Positions 24,925 to 35,243 of a stretch of 64,000 nucleotides of DNA are shown in pieces. The DNA comes from Chitinophaga sp. Ak27. GTDB taxonomy: Bacteria > Bacteroidota > Bacteroidia > Chitinophagales > Chitinophagaceae. The stretch's first letter is position 1, and each line of letters starts with the position of its first letter. The notes under the pieces are model-generated. The model did not search any database. It was not told where the DNA came from and was given only the letters and a program-made list of their open reading frames with translations. The stretch covers positions 1 to 64,000 of the forward strand of contig NZ_JABAOB010000004.1 of assembly GCF_012726295.1 (NCBI RefSeq), read 5' to 3'. The translations under genes and the position numbers were made by a program.

Positions 24925-26066
24925 AGAAAATTATTTTTTATGATGCTGGCAGTTTTTAAAACTGCCAGGTATTTTCGGGTTAATATTGAGTGGATTGATT
25001 TACAAGTAAAAATATTAATAAACAGCTTCACGGGTTCACAGAAAGTATTTTGGCAAACAAGAAGATTCGCGGACTGATGAGTTGTCGGATCATTTGCCTT
25101 TTAACATGGAACGATTATAAATATACAGAAAAATATTTCGCAATGTCAATACCTGGTTTTTAACGGACAACATTACACGAAAAGTCAATACCGTGGCATT
25201 TAATCCCCATAAATCCTTTGTTGTAGTGTATATAAGCGGATTGCCTGTAATTCTTTCATCTTTTATCTAACCGGGCGAGTAATTAAAATGTGCTGAATTA
25301 TTTTTCGAATAAAATTTTTTCTACCTATTGTATTTTACAAAAAACATTCATTATATTCACTTTCAGAAAAAGTTACTGTTTTGTGTTTATAACTCGTAAC
25401 CTTATTTTTCACTATGTTAACTTATTTTCCCTTTTAGTTGTTTTAATCCAGCTTAGCACGTTATTGAGTCCTGGTTCTAAGATTAAATGGCCCGATTATT
25501 AAAGTAAGACTCCATGATTTAGAGGTGAGCCATTGAATCTAATTCTTAATAGGTTTTTAATTTATTTTATTAAAGTGAGTAAGTGTTACTTATTGTAGCG
25601 TTAGCTATGCCCTGAAAGTTACAGAAGTGCTGTCACCTTGTAATATCCTGGCATTTTTTTTCAGACACTTTTATCCCGGTTAGGTCGCTGTTACTTACCG
25701 TAGCGATAGCTTTTGCATGATTTGACAGATCGATATTTTGTTGAGTTATTAATGCACTTGGTTTAGTTGAATGATGATTGTTTATCTCTGGTCGGACCAC
25801 CAGGTATTTATTTTTGCACAACGATTTTTAGAATAAATGAAGCCCAAAAATTAGCACCGATATTTCCTTTCCCTCTTACATATATATTTAAACGGTACCA
25901 TTTCCTTGTGATAATGGCAGCGATAGCTTTGTTCGGAAACTAGTGTTAACATACAATAGGAGGGCCTAGGTATGCTGTTAGGGCAACTATACTGTGGTAA
26001 ATAATAAAGTGATAATCCCAGACTCATCTCAATTATAATCTTCCTAGTTGTAAAAATCAAAATAAC
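24925..26066. other. Long non-coding region between divergent operons
   Basis: About 1.1 kb of A+T-rich sequence with no credible gene; an open frame at 25290-25502 is low-complexity. It separates the leftward GT9/PPTase operon from the rightward biosynthetic operon and must hold both promoters. It contains two copies of a 22-bp motif 105 bases apart (25585-25606, 25690-25711) and a shorter third form at 25917-25931. The length of the leader before the antiterminator gene is notable, because UpxY-type proteins act on 5' leader RNA or DNA. Confidence 0.6.
25585..25711. repeat. Paired 22-bp direct repeat in the operon leader
   Basis: GTTACTTATTGTAGCGTTAG (25585 on) and GTTACTTACCGTAGCGATAG (25690 on), each followed by CT, match in 19 of 22 bases. 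A shorter related form, GCAGCGATAGCTTTG, lies at 25917-25931. Spacing and placement fit regulator-binding sites or an antitermination signal; neither is proven. Confidence 0.45.
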
Positions 26067-26591
26067 ATGAGCAATTTTGTAGCAGGGTGGTATCTGATCT
26101 ACACATTGGCACGCCAGGAAAAGAAAGTATTACAGCAACTGACAGAATGTGAAGTGGAATGCTTTTTCCCAACCAGCAAATCGGTACGCCAGTGGCATGA
26201 CCGGAAAAAGATGATGGATACGCCGCTTTTCCCGTCTTATGTATTCGTTAACCTCAAGAGCCTGAAAGAGTTTTACTATGGACAGCATGTTGCCGGCGCT
26301 GCATATTATGTAAGATTTGGTAAGCAGTTGGCCCGGGTAGATCAACAGATAATTAATCGGATAGCACTGGTTGCACAACATGGAGAAGACCTCTGCGTAT
26401 CTGATGAAAGGTTCCAGGAGGGTCAGGTATTGTTGATCAACAAGGGGCCTTTGTGTGGACTATCCTGTGAAGTTGTTAAGTATAAAGGATTAAAGCGTAT
26501 ACTGGTGAGAGTAGAACTCCTGCAAAGAAGTATCCTGATCGCTTTTCAGCCGGAGTATTTATCGCTGCAGAATAATTATTCAATCGGATAA
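26067..26591 (+). CDS. UpxY/NusG-like transcription antiterminator
   Basis: 174 residues. An N-terminal NGN domain as in NusG: GWYLIYTLARQEKKVLQQL, CFFPTSKSVRQWHDRKK, then TPLFPSYVFVNLKSL. A C-terminal KOW-like part follows, with FQEGQVLLINKGPLCGLSCE and a beta strand at RILVRVELLQRSILIAF. This is the layout of Bacteroidota UpxY proteins, which bind RNA polymerase and let it read through long polysaccharide operons. It is the first gene of the biosynthetic operon, 152 bases before the first synthetase. It therefore probably promotes full transcription of this operon of about 38 kb, as LoaP does for polyketide operons in Bacillus. Confidence 0.88.
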   Translation: MSNFVAGWYLIYTLARQEKKVLQQLTECEVECFFPTSKSVRQWHDRKKMMDTPLFPSYVFVNLKSLKEFYYGQHVAGAAYYVRFGKQLARVDQQIINRIALVAQHGEDLCVSDERFQEGQVLLINKGPLCGLSCEVVKYKGLKRILVRVELLQRSILIAFQPEYLSLQNNYSIG

Positions 26592-26743
26592 AAGCTTAAT
26601 GCGGTGTATAGCCGCTGTTAATGCTACGTGTCAATGTTTGGATTCGCACTTATCTTTTCTTTCACTCAACGTTCCTGTAATTCCACCTGGAATGCATGTG
26701 TTGTACAGGACAATACTATTCACATCTATATCAAACTGCCCTG

Positions 26744-29700
26744 ATGTCGGAAACAGTCAATACGCTTATTGATCTTCTGGAAGCAAGAAAGACCGATATG
26801 CGCGGCGTGAGTTTTATTAAAAATAATTCAGACAAGGAACATATTTCCTATGCTGCGTTATATGACAAGGCCAGCCGTTTGCTTTTTTATTTGCAGAAGA
26901 AAGGCCTGAAGCCCCATGATGAAGTGATATTGCAGATAGAAGAACCATCTTCTTTTCTCATTACTTATTGGGCTTGCATACTGGGAGGTATCATCCCGGT
27001 ACCTCTTGCGGTTGGCAAAACTTATGATCAGTATCTAAAGCTTCTTAACGTGTGGGACTGCCTGAATAATCCTTGCCTGATTACTACGAGGGGAGCATTG
27101 GAGAAGCTAAAAGCGGGTTTTCGTTCAATGACGGTTGAGGTTAGCCTGGAAGACATGGCAGACAAGATCCTGTTGCTGGAGGAATCCAGCCAGGCGCAGG
27201 GTACGGGAAAGATATTTGCGGCAAATAAGGATACTATCGCTTACGTTCAATTTTCATCCGGTTCTACCAGCACTCCCAAGGGAGTAACGCTTACCCATAG
27301 AAATATTCTGACTAATTGCAGGGCGATTTTGGGCCACATTGATAGCCCTGAAAGCGGAGATACTTTTTTTAGCTGGATGCCACTAACGCACGACATGGGG
27401 CTTATTGGCTATCATCTAACACCGATGGTAGCTGGCTGGGAGCATTATATCATGCCAACGGAGTTATTTATACGACGCCCTGCATTGTGGCTGGAAGTAA
27501 TCAGCAGGTTCCGGATTACCTTTACGGCCTCACCTAACTTCGGGTACGCTTATATTCTAAATTACCTGGACAACTACGAATTACAACATGTTGATCTTTC
27601 CTGCCTGAGAATTATAACCAACGGCGCAGAGCCAATTTCCGCCTCGCTGTGTGACGCATTTACCAGGAGAATGGCACATTACGGTTTATCCGCCTGTACA
27701 ATATTTCCTGTATATGGGTTGGCAGAGGCCTGTCTGGCAGTAACTTTCAGTCGGCCGGGAGCAGCGGTGAAAGCGATTACCATTAACCGGGAATCATTGG
27801 GCGTTGGCAGCAAGGTTGAAGTATTATCCACGCATAGTAACGGAGTTACTTTTGTAAATGTAGGCAGGCCGCTCTCGGATAACTGTAATATTTTAATCAC
27901 GGATGGTGATCGTCAACGTGTAGAGCCGGGTACCATAGGACATATTCTGATTAAGGGGGATAATGTTACCAGCCATTATTATAATAATGAGGCGGCTACA
28001 GTTGCCACCATCTCCCCTGAAGGATGGCTGGATACCGGTGATCTTGGATTTACGCTTGATGGGGATTTATATATTACCGGCAGGGAGAAAGACCTTATCC
28101 TCGTGAATGCGCAAAACTTTTATCCTCATGACCTGGAGTTACAAGCGCAGGGACATCCGAAAGTACGTGCCGGGAAAATAGCTGTAGCAGGGTATTACAA
28201 TCCTCAGAAAGATAAAGAAGAGGTGCTGGTATTTGTACAGCACAGAGGCACTGTAACAGATTTTTTAGAACTATATACAGGCCTGGCGCAAATCATTAAC
28301 GAAAGAGCGGGTGTGGTTCCTGAATATATTATCCCTGTTAAAGAAATTCCTAAAACAACCAGTGGGAAAATACAACGCTACAGGCTTATCGAACAATATG
28401 CAGCCGGAGCTTTTGATCAGGTGCTTGAAGATATGGCACAAAGTATAGGATCTGCTGGTGAAAAGGAGAAAACGGCTGATAGTACTACTATAACAACATT
28501 AACTGAGATATGGGAGGAAGTATTGGAGCGGCGGGGATTAAATGCAGGTGATCATTTCTTTTCTATAGGCGGAAACTCCATGCTGGCAGCGAGGCTATTC
28601 ATGCGGATTCAGGCATCAATGGGTGTTGATCTGTCGGTGGGAGATCTGTATACTTATCCCGAAATAGGACGGCTTGCCGAATATATCGACCAGGCATACG
28701 CTGGTGCTATACCAGCTCCTGTTACTCATTTCCCATTCGACGCTGTTTATCCGTTGTCATCCACACAGGAGAGGTTATACTATATATGGCAGTCAAATCC
28801 GAACTCAATCGCCTATAATATTCCATCTGCGTTATGTTGGGAAGGAGAAATGGACACCGTAGCGCTTGAGAAAAGCATGCGTCAAATGTTGGACAGACAT
28901 CAGCTGTTAAGAGGATTTTTCGGATTGAAGGACAGGGCGCCGGCGTTATTTATAGCGGAGACTGTCGATGTGGAAATAATCTATGAATATCTTGTAGAGG
29001 AAGATCTAAATGGAGCATTGGTGGATGCCCTACAGGCATTTGATCTGCATAAAGGTCCGCTTTTTCGCATAAAGGTGTTCCGTGTTTCGGCAAAAAAGTG
29101 TATCCTGTTTGCTGACTTCCATCATATTATTGCTGACGGCATTTCGATTGCTTTTTTCCTGGAAGAGTTAATGTCGTTGTATGTAGGAAAAGTGCTTTCT
29201 CCACCAGCATTTAGTTATATGGATTACCTGGGTTGGCAGAAAAGTAACAGTAGCAGTGAGGAGATGACCCAGCATCAGTCGTTCTGGAAGAATCATTTGC
29301 AGGGTGAGTTGCCCATATTATCACTTCCCCTTGATAAGGCACGTCCTCCGGTATTTGACTATGCCGGGGAGAAACGGGCTTTTTACTTGGATACTGAATT
29401 GAAGCAGCAGCTGCAGGTTGTGGCAAAAGAACGTGGGGTCTCACTTTTTACCATCTGTTTAGCTGCGTGGTATATTACCCTGGCAAAATACACAGGACAG
29501 GAAGATATAGTAACCGGGGTACCGGTAAGTGGACGCTCCAGGGCGGCGTGGCAAGGTGTTTTCGGGATGTTTGTTAATAGCCTGGCGCTGCGGGCAGCTC
29601 CGGAGGGAAGCAAAACGCTGGCCGCATTTCTAAGCTCACTCGCTGATATGTCACAGGAGGCCATTGCCAGGCAAGATTATCCATTCAGCGAGATGGTTGC

Positions 29701-32700
29701 GTTGGCAGGCATGCGGCGTGAAATGAGCCGCAATCAGCTCTTCGATACGATGTTTATCTATCAGCAGTTGGAAGTACCTGTGCCGGGTACGGATAATATC
29801 CATCTTAGCCGGTATTTTTTTGATCCGGGCGTTGCCAAATATGATATGTCACTGGAGATATTTGAAGCAGAAGACAAGTTTTATATTGAATATGCTACTT
29901 CACTTTTTGAACCTGCTACCATTGACAACTTTGCGAAGCATTACCAAAATGTCCTGAGATATGTTGCTACCTCAATAGATATCACTATTGCAAAGGTAAA
30001 TATGCTGTCGCCGGAAGAATTACGGGCCCATACCGTTACCTTTAATGCCGCCGTTGCTGCCTATCCACGGCATACACCGATACATCAGCTGATAAGTGAG
30101 GCAATTGCCCGGAATCCGGGATATATTGCAGTAGCCGAAGGCAGGCTCACATGGTCTGGCGGGGAGCTGGAAGCCAGGGCAGTACGGCTGGCTGCTTTCC
30201 TGGAGAGGGTGCAGCCGGGGAGCAATGAGCCTGTTGGTATCATTCTTGAAAGAGGCGCCGGCCTCATAGTCGCTATCCTGGCAGTGCTTAAGTCTGGCCG
30301 CGCGTTTGTTCCGGTTGATCCGGTGTTGCCATCGGCAAGAATAAAATATGTATTGGAGAATTGTGGCGCAGCGGTGGTGATCACAAACGCAGAGAATATA
30401 GTAAGACAGCACGACCTGGGATTACCGCAGGCTATATTCGTTAACGTGGACGACTACCCCGTACTTGGTGACATAGATCTACCGGTAGAAAAAGATATTT
30501 CTCCGGAAAGTATTGCCTATATCATCTACACTTCCGGTACGTCGGGGAATCCGAAGGGCGTGATGGTAACACACCGGTCGTTGGTCAATTACGCCTGGTG
30601 GGGAGCTAAAATATATGCCGCAACAATGCCGGCGGATTTTCCATTGTTTACCTCGATATCATTTGACCTTACTATTACCAGCATTTTTGTTCCCCTGCTA
30701 ACCAGCAATACTATTGTTGTTTATAAAGATACAGGTAGTAAACTGTCGATTGAGCAGGTGCTGGAAGACAACCGTATAGATGTTATCAAGTTGACGCCCT
30801 CGCATCTCAAGATGATGGCGGCAGATCCGTCATTGATCAGCAAGGGGAATGCTACACGCATCAGGAAAATCATTGTTGGCGGTGAGGCATTGACAACATC
30901 GCTGGCAGCTGCAATAAATAATACCCTGGGTGGAAACGTAGATATTTATAATGAATATGGCCCTACAGAAGCAACAGTAGGGTGTATGATATACCGGTAC
31001 CAGCCAGAAAAGGATAATGGCGTAAATATTCCAATTGGCCGGCCTATGGACAATGCAGCCATCTATCTGTTGGACCGGTATCTGAACCCTGTCCCATATG
31101 GCGTAACCGGAGAGATTTATATAGCCGGCGACTGCCTGGCAGCAGGTTACTGGCATGATCCAATACTCACGGAACAGCGGTTTATCGATGATCCCTTTTG
31201 CCCGGGAAGAAAAATGTACAAAACAGGAGACCTGGCCCGGAAACTCAGCAGTGGAGAGATCGATTTCCAGGGGCGTGTGGATAACCAGGCCAAAATAAAC
31301 GGGCATAGAGTAGAACCGGCTGAAATAGAGCAGTATATAAAGATGGTGGCAGATGTGAAAGATGTAGTGGTGCTGACCCGGAAAGATAAAGATGGTGCTG
31401 CTTTTTTATGCGCGTATGTGGTGATGGATAAGAAGAATACTTCCGAAGAGCTTTTTTTGAAAAGTTTGCAAACACACCTGTATTTACATTTGCCGGTTTA
31501 CCTGATTCCGGCAAAGTTTGTAATAATCGACGCTATTCCCTTGACCAGGAATGGGAAAGTAGACCAGGAACGTCTGCCTCTGCCATCCGCGGAAAGACGT
31601 ACCAGGCACGTTGCTCCGCGGACTGCCATGGAAGAACGGATAGCGGCTGCCTGGGAGAAAGTATTTAGGATATCAGGTGCCGGTGTGGAAGATAATTTTT
31701 TTGAGCAGGGGGGCGATTCCATTAAAGCAGTTCAGATAGCCGGATATCTGAGAGAGGAAAACATTAGTCTCTCCACGAGAAGTATACTTACTTATCCCAC
31801 TATTTCCCAGCTGAGTTTGCAGGCATCTTTTACCGATACCGCAGCTATCAACCAGGGAACAGCAGAAGGGTTTAAGGCGAAAACGCCGGTGGAACACTGG
31901 TTTTTCAGGCAGCAACTTAAAAATCCGCATTACTTTAATCAGTCGATAGTCCTGAAGTTTAAAAGGCGCGTTGATAATGCCTTACTGGATGCTGCTTTCG
32001 GGAAAATAATAGAACATCATGACGCACTTCGGTTAAACTATGATGAAAAGGATAACAGGCCGTTTTTTAACAACGATTACCTGAGAAAGCCTTTTAAAAT
32101 CGATACCTGTACGTTAAGCGCTACAGAAACTATTGCGCCCAAAGGGCGCAGTGTAAAGAACTCCTTCAATATTCATGATACGTTGCTGATAAAGCCTTTG
32201 ATTATTTACCAGGGGAACAGCATGTTGCTGCTAATCACGGCACATCACCTGGTTGTGGATGGTATCAGCTGGAGGATACTGTTGGAGGATTTGTACCGTT
32301 TGTATACTACACTGGAAAATGGGCAACCACCATTACTATCCCGTAAAACCGGTTCCTGCCAGGATTGGCCCCAGCTGTTGGAAAGATATGCGCTACAGGA
32401 GAATATAGTGGAGCGAACCAGCGAATTTTGGCAAACTATGTCGTCGACGGTATTCAAAATGCCGATGATATCAGGAAGGGCAACCGGATTGTCCCGTACT
32501 GGAAAGACAGTGGCTCATCTCGATGAGCGGCTTACTGAATTTATGTTAAAAGAAGCGCACCTGATATATAATACTGATACGTTGATGTTGCTTACCACTG
32601 CACTGGCGATAGTTTTAAAAGACTGGTGCAATACGCCGGATGTTAAAATAGAGATGGAACATCATGGGAGAAATTTGCCCGGAGAAGATGTGGCAAAGAC

Positions 32701-33220
32701 TATTGGCTGGTTTACTGCCATGTACCCGGTTAGCCTGCATTTGGAGACCGGGGATATCGGCATGCAGCTCCGGTATGTAAAAGAGTTACTTAATAATATA
32801 CCTCAGCAGGGCATAGGGTATGGTATACTGAAAGACCTGTACGGAAAGTTTTCGGATCAGCATCAGGAGGCGCCGGTACGTTTGAATTACCTGGGGCAGT
32901 TTGACCAGGATACAGACAATGACCTTTTTTCCTATGAAGATATTTTTTCAGGAGAAGATATCGACCCGGAAAACGCCCCGACAGCATGTATTGAGATAAA
33001 TGCAATAGTGATCTACGGCCGGTTGAAAGTAGAAATTACCTACGACAGCCACTATTTTACTGCTCATGCCGCTACAAATTTTATCGAGCAATATATAGCA
33101 GTACTGGAGGAAATTATTCAACACCTTCTGATGGCGCCTGGCCGCTATTTTACCGCATCGGATTTTGATACCTCTGAGTTGGATGAAGATGATCTGAAGG
33201 CACTGTTTAGCCAGATTTGA
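26744..33220 (+). CDS. FAAL-PCP-C-A-PCP-E synthetase (acyl-D-Asn starter)
   Basis: 2,158 residues. ATG 26744 (MSETVNTLIDLLEAR) was chosen over an ATG 48 bases upstream because it matches the usual FAAL start. Domains: fatty acyl-AMP ligase about 1-570 (VQFSSGSTSTPKGVTLTHRN, PLTHDMGLIGYH, VYGLAEACLAV); PCP with Ser about 612 (SIGGNSMLA); condensation about 669-1110 (HHIIADG about 793); adenylation about 1115-1620 (IIYTSGTSGNPKG, YNEYGPTEATVG); PCP with Ser about 1659 (EQGGDSIKAV); epimerase about 1700-2140 (HHLVVDGISWRILLEDL about 1834, IGWFTAMYPV, NYLGQF). The pocket by alignment to GrsA is D-L-T-K-I-G-E-V-G, the Asn code with one conservative change. Expected output: N-fatty-acyl-D-Asn on the last PCP, handed to the hybrid through docking segments. 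No thioesterase. Confidence 0.93.
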   Translation: MSETVNTLIDLLEARKTDMRGVSFIKNNSDKEHISYAALYDKASRLLFYLQKKGLKPHDEVILQIEEPSSFLITYWACILGGIIPVPLAVGKTYDQYLKLLNVWDCLNNPCLITTRGALEKLKAGFRSMTVEVSLEDMADKILLLEESSQAQGTGKIFAANKDTIAYVQFSSGSTSTPKGVTLTHRNILTNCRAILGHIDSPESGDTFFSWMPLTHDMGLIGYHLTPMVAGWEHYIMPTELFIRRPALWLEVISRFRITFTASPNFGYAYILNYLDNYELQHVDLSCLRIITNGAEPISASLCDAFTRRMAHYGLSACTIFPVYGLAEACLAVTFSRPGAAVKAITINRESLGVGSKVEVLSTHSNGVTFVNVGRPLSDNCNILITDGDRQRVEPGTIGHILIKGDNVTSHYYNNEAATVATISPEGWLDTGDLGFTLDGDLYITGREKDLILVNAQNFYPHDLELQAQGHPKVRAGKIAVAGYYNPQKDKEEVLVFVQHRGTVTDFLELYTGLAQIINERAGVVPEYIIPVKEIPKTTSGKIQRYRLIEQYAAGAFDQVLEDMAQSIGSAGEKEKTADSTTITTLTEIWEEVLERRGLNAGDHFFSIGGNSMLAARLFMRIQASMGVDLSVGDLYTYPEIGRLAEYIDQAYAGAIPAPVTHFPFDAVYPLSSTQERLYYIWQSNPNSIAYNIPSALCWEGEMDTVALEKSMRQMLDRHQLLRGFFGLKDRAPALFIAETVDVEIIYEYLVEEDLNGALVDALQAFDLHKGPLFRIKVFRVSAKKCILFADFHHIIADGISIAFFLEELMSLYVGKVLSPPAFSYMDYLGWQKSNSSSEEMTQHQSFWKNHLQGELPILSLPLDKARPPVFDYAGEKRAFYLDTELKQQLQVVAKERGVSLFTICLAAWYITLAKYTGQEDIVTGVPVSGRSRAAWQGVFGMFVNSLALRAAPEGSKTLAAFLSSLADMSQEAIARQDYPFSEMVALAGMRREMSRNQLFDTMFIYQQLEVPVPGTDNIHLSRYFFDPGVAKYDMSLEIFEAEDKFYIEYATSLFEPATIDNFAKHYQNVLRYVATSIDITIAKVNMLSPEELRAHTVTFNAAVAAYPRHTPIHQLISEAIARNPGYIAVAEGRLTWSGGELEARAVRLAAFLERVQPGSNEPVGIILERGAGLIVAILAVLKSGRAFVPVDPVLPSARIKYVLENCGAAVVITNAENIVRQHDLGLPQAIFVNVDDYPVLGDIDLPVEKDISPESIAYIIYTSGTSGNPKGVMVTHRSLVNYAWWGAKIYAATMPADFPLFTSISFDLTITSIFVPLLTSNTIVVYKDTGSKLSIEQVLEDNRIDVIKLTPSHLKMMAADPSLISKGNATRIRKIIVGGEALTTSLAAAINNTLGGNVDIYNEYGPTEATVGCMIYRYQPEKDNGVNIPIGRPMDNAAIYLLDRYLNPVPYGVTGEIYIAGDCLAAGYWHDPILTEQRFIDDPFCPGRKMYKTGDLARKLSSGEIDFQGRVDNQAKINGHRVEPAEIEQYIKMVADVKDVVVLTRKDKDGAAFLCAYVVMDKKNTSEELFLKSLQTHLYLHLPVYLIPAKFVIIDAIPLTRNGKVDQERLPLPSAERRTRHVAPRTAMEERIAAAWEKVFRISGAGVEDNFFEQGGDSIKAVQIAGYLREENISLSTRSILTYPTISQLSLQASFTDTAAINQGTAEGFKAKTPVEHWFFRQQLKNPHYFNQSIVLKFKRRVDNALLDAAFGKIIEHHDALRLNYDEKDNRPFFNNDYLRKPFKIDTCTLSATETIAPKGRSVKNSFNIHDTLLIKPLIIYQGNSMLLLITAHHLVVDGISWRILLEDLYRLYTTLENGQPPLLSRKTGSCQDWPQLLERYALQENIVERTSEFWQTMSSTVFKMPMISGRATGLSRTGKTVAHLDERLTEFMLKEAHLIYNTDTLMLLTTALAIVLKDWCNTPDVKIEMEHHGRNLPGEDVAKTIGWFTAMYPVSLHLETGDIGMQLRYVKELLNNIPQQGIGYGILKDLYGKFSDQHQEAPVRLNYLGQFDQDTDNDLFSYEDIFSGEDIDPENAPTACIEINAIVIYGRLKVEITYDSHYFTAHAATNFIEQYIAVLEEIIQHLLMAPGRYFTASDFDTSELDEDDLKALFSQI

Positions 33221-33275
33221 GTATACAATTGTCTAATACCAGTATATATCTCACACCAATAAATAAGTAAATAAA

Positions 33276-34250
33276 ATGGTTATCTCCAGCATTTTAGAGA
33301 AAGTTGGTAATACACCGGTCGTAAAACTGGATACGCCAGATTTGCCCGATGTTAACCTGTTTTGCAAACTGGAATACTATAATCCGACAGGGAGTGTGAA
33401 AGACAGGGCAGCCTATTACATTCTGCAAAAATGCCTGGAGGAAAAAATTATAGACCAGGATACCACTATCATAGAATCTTCTTCCGGCAATTTCGGCGTG
33501 GCATTGGCCGCTTATTGTAAATTGCTTTCCCTGAAGTTTATATGCGTTATTGACCCCACTATTTCTCCCATCAATGAAATGCTGATCGGTAGCAATTATA
33601 ACGCCGAAATATGCAAGGTGACAACAACGGATAGGAATGGCGGGTATTTGTTGACTAGGATTGAGAAAGTGAAGGAGCTGAAGAACGCTATCGGGAACAG
33701 TTACTGGATCAATCAATATGGGAATGAGCTGAATGCAGAAGCCTATTATAAATCCCTTGGAGAAGAGATTTGCGCGGATTTTAGCAGCGGACTTGATTAT
33801 GTTTTCCTTGGTGTTAGTTCTGGCGGCACTATTACCGGCGCTTCGAGAAAAATAAAGGAACGGTTTCCGGAGGCATCTGTTATTGCAGTGGATATGGAAG
33901 GCTCTGTTATCTTCGGTGCTAAACCAATGAAAAGGTCTATTCCGGGAATCGGTTCCAGTATGGTGCCAGACATACTGAAAGGTGCATTGATAGATGAGGT
34001 GGTATGGGTAAGTGAAGCAGACGTCATCGCAAATTGCCAGGAGTTACTTAGTGAGTACTCCATTTTTTCCGGTGGGTCGTCGGGAGCTGTGTATGCCGCA
34101 ATGAAACAATATTTTTCCCGGCTTCCACGCAGGCAGCCTGTAAATGTGCTTTGTGTATTGCCCGACAGGGGAGAACGTTATTGTAATACTATCTATAATA
34201 AGACCTGGTGTGACGAATTACTTGCGAAAGGAACTATATTAATAGATTAA
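33276..34250 (+). CDS. sbnA: SbnA-like 2,3-diaminopropionate synthase (PLP)
   Basis: 324 residues of the cysteine-synthase fold. SbnA joins O-phospho-L-serine and L-glutamate to N-(2-amino-2-carboxyethyl)-L-glutamate. The PLP Lys is about 42 in PTGSVKDRAAYYI. The substrate loop SSSGNFGVALA and the phosphate loop GVSSGGTITGASRKI are present, and the C-terminal signature FSGGSSGAVYAA also fits. Only three bases separate it from the SbnB-like gene, the standard partner, so together they supply L-2,3-diaminopropionate. It could also be read as a cysteine synthase, but its pairing decides against that. Confidence 0.92.
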   Translation: MVISSILEKVGNTPVVKLDTPDLPDVNLFCKLEYYNPTGSVKDRAAYYILQKCLEEKIIDQDTTIIESSSGNFGVALAAYCKLLSLKFICVIDPTISPINEMLIGSNYNAEICKVTTTDRNGGYLLTRIEKVKELKNAIGNSYWINQYGNELNAEAYYKSLGEEICADFSSGLDYVFLGVSSGGTITGASRKIKERFPEASVIAVDMEGSVIFGAKPMKRSIPGIGSSMVPDILKGALIDEVVWVSEADVIANCQELLSEYSIFSGGSSGAVYAAMKQYFSRLPRRQPVNVLCVLPDRGERYCNTIYNKTWCDELLAKGTILID

Positions 34251-34253
34251 GAG

Positions 34254-35222
34254 ATGAAATATTTGAATGAAAATCATTTAAAAGAAATCGTGCTTGACTG
34301 GCCGGAAGCCGTTGGTGTTATTACTGATACAGTAGGTTGTTTGTTTACTAATGAGTACGCACAACCTATAAAACCGTACCTGCGTTATAAGGATATGAAA
34401 AACAGGATCATAGCCATGCCTGCGTATGTAGGGGGCACCTGTAATATGTCTGGTATCAAGTGGATTGCCAGTTTTCCCGATAATATTAATAAGGGGCTTT
34501 CCAGGGCCCACAGCGTGGTGATCCTGAATAACGCAGATACCGGTAAACCTGAAGCTGTAATTAATACGGCCCTGCTCAGTGCTATCAGAACCGCGGCTGT
34601 AAGCGGAATGGTGATACAGCGCTTTATGGATGCCAGGAACCCGGAGAAGATTACCCTCGGTATCTCCGGATTTGGCCCTATCGGGAGGTATCATCTTAAG
34701 ATGTGCGTTGACATACTTGGTGAAAATCTCGCAAAGATTGTGCTTTATGATCTAAAGGAAATTGATCTCTCAGAACTGTCTCCTGACATTATAGCGAAGA
34801 TTCAGATAGCCGGTAGCTGGATGGAAGCATATGATAGCGCAGATATTTTTATTACCTGTACAGTATCTAAGCGTCCGTACATAGACCGCCGGCCGAAATC
34901 CGGATCCCTTCATTTGAATGTATCGCTGAGAGACTATATGCCGGTTGCATTCGACTGGTTCCGGGGTGCTATCATTGTGGATAATTGGGAGGAGGTTTGC
35001 CGGGAACAAACGGATATTGAAGTAATGCATAAAGAGAGAAGCCTTCAGCAGGCAGACACGCAGTCGATAATAAATGTGGTATATGGCGACTGTATAGCCA
35101 GATATCCACCTGATGTACCTGTAATGTTCAATCCAATGGGAATGGCTGTTTTCGATATCGCCATAGGGACTTATTTCCTGCATAAGCTATCGCAAACCAA
35201 CCATCTCATAGAGCTGGACTAA
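34254..35222 (+). CDS. sbnB: SbnB-like dehydrogenase for 2,3-diaminopropionate
   Basis: 322 residues of the ornithine cyclodeaminase/mu-crystallin family. SbnB oxidises the SbnA product with NAD+ and releases L-2,3-diaminopropionate and 2-oxoglutarate. Visible: RYKDMKNRIIAMPAYVGG in the substrate domain, SGIKWIASFPDNINKGL (family core), TALLSAIRTAAVSG, and the Rossmann turn LGISGFGPIGRYHL. The region RPYIDRRPKSGSLHLNVSLR lines the active site. It begins 3 bases after the SbnA-like stop. The diaminopropionate can be used directly by an adenylation domain or first carbamoylated by the transferase at 37962. Confidence 0.92.
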   Translation: MKYLNENHLKEIVLDWPEAVGVITDTVGCLFTNEYAQPIKPYLRYKDMKNRIIAMPAYVGGTCNMSGIKWIASFPDNINKGLSRAHSVVILNNADTGKPEAVINTALLSAIRTAAVSGMVIQRFMDARNPEKITLGISGFGPIGRYHLKMCVDILGENLAKIVLYDLKEIDLSELSPDIIAKIQIAGSWMEAYDSADIFITCTVSKRPYIDRRPKSGSLHLNVSLRDYMPVAFDWFRGAIIVDNWEEVCREQTDIEVMHKERSLQQADTQSIINVVYGDCIARYPPDVPVMFNPMGMAVFDIAIGTYFLHKLSQTNHLIELD

Positions 35223-35243
35223 TACTATTAAAGGATCATAACG

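Noticed and set aside
25290..25502. A 70-residue frame in the operon leader
   Set aside because: It is A+T-driven, has low complexity and lacks a start context; the region is better read as regulatory.
33276..34250. Cysteine synthase for housekeeping
   Set aside because: It is immediately followed by an SbnB-like gene and lies inside the biosynthetic operon.
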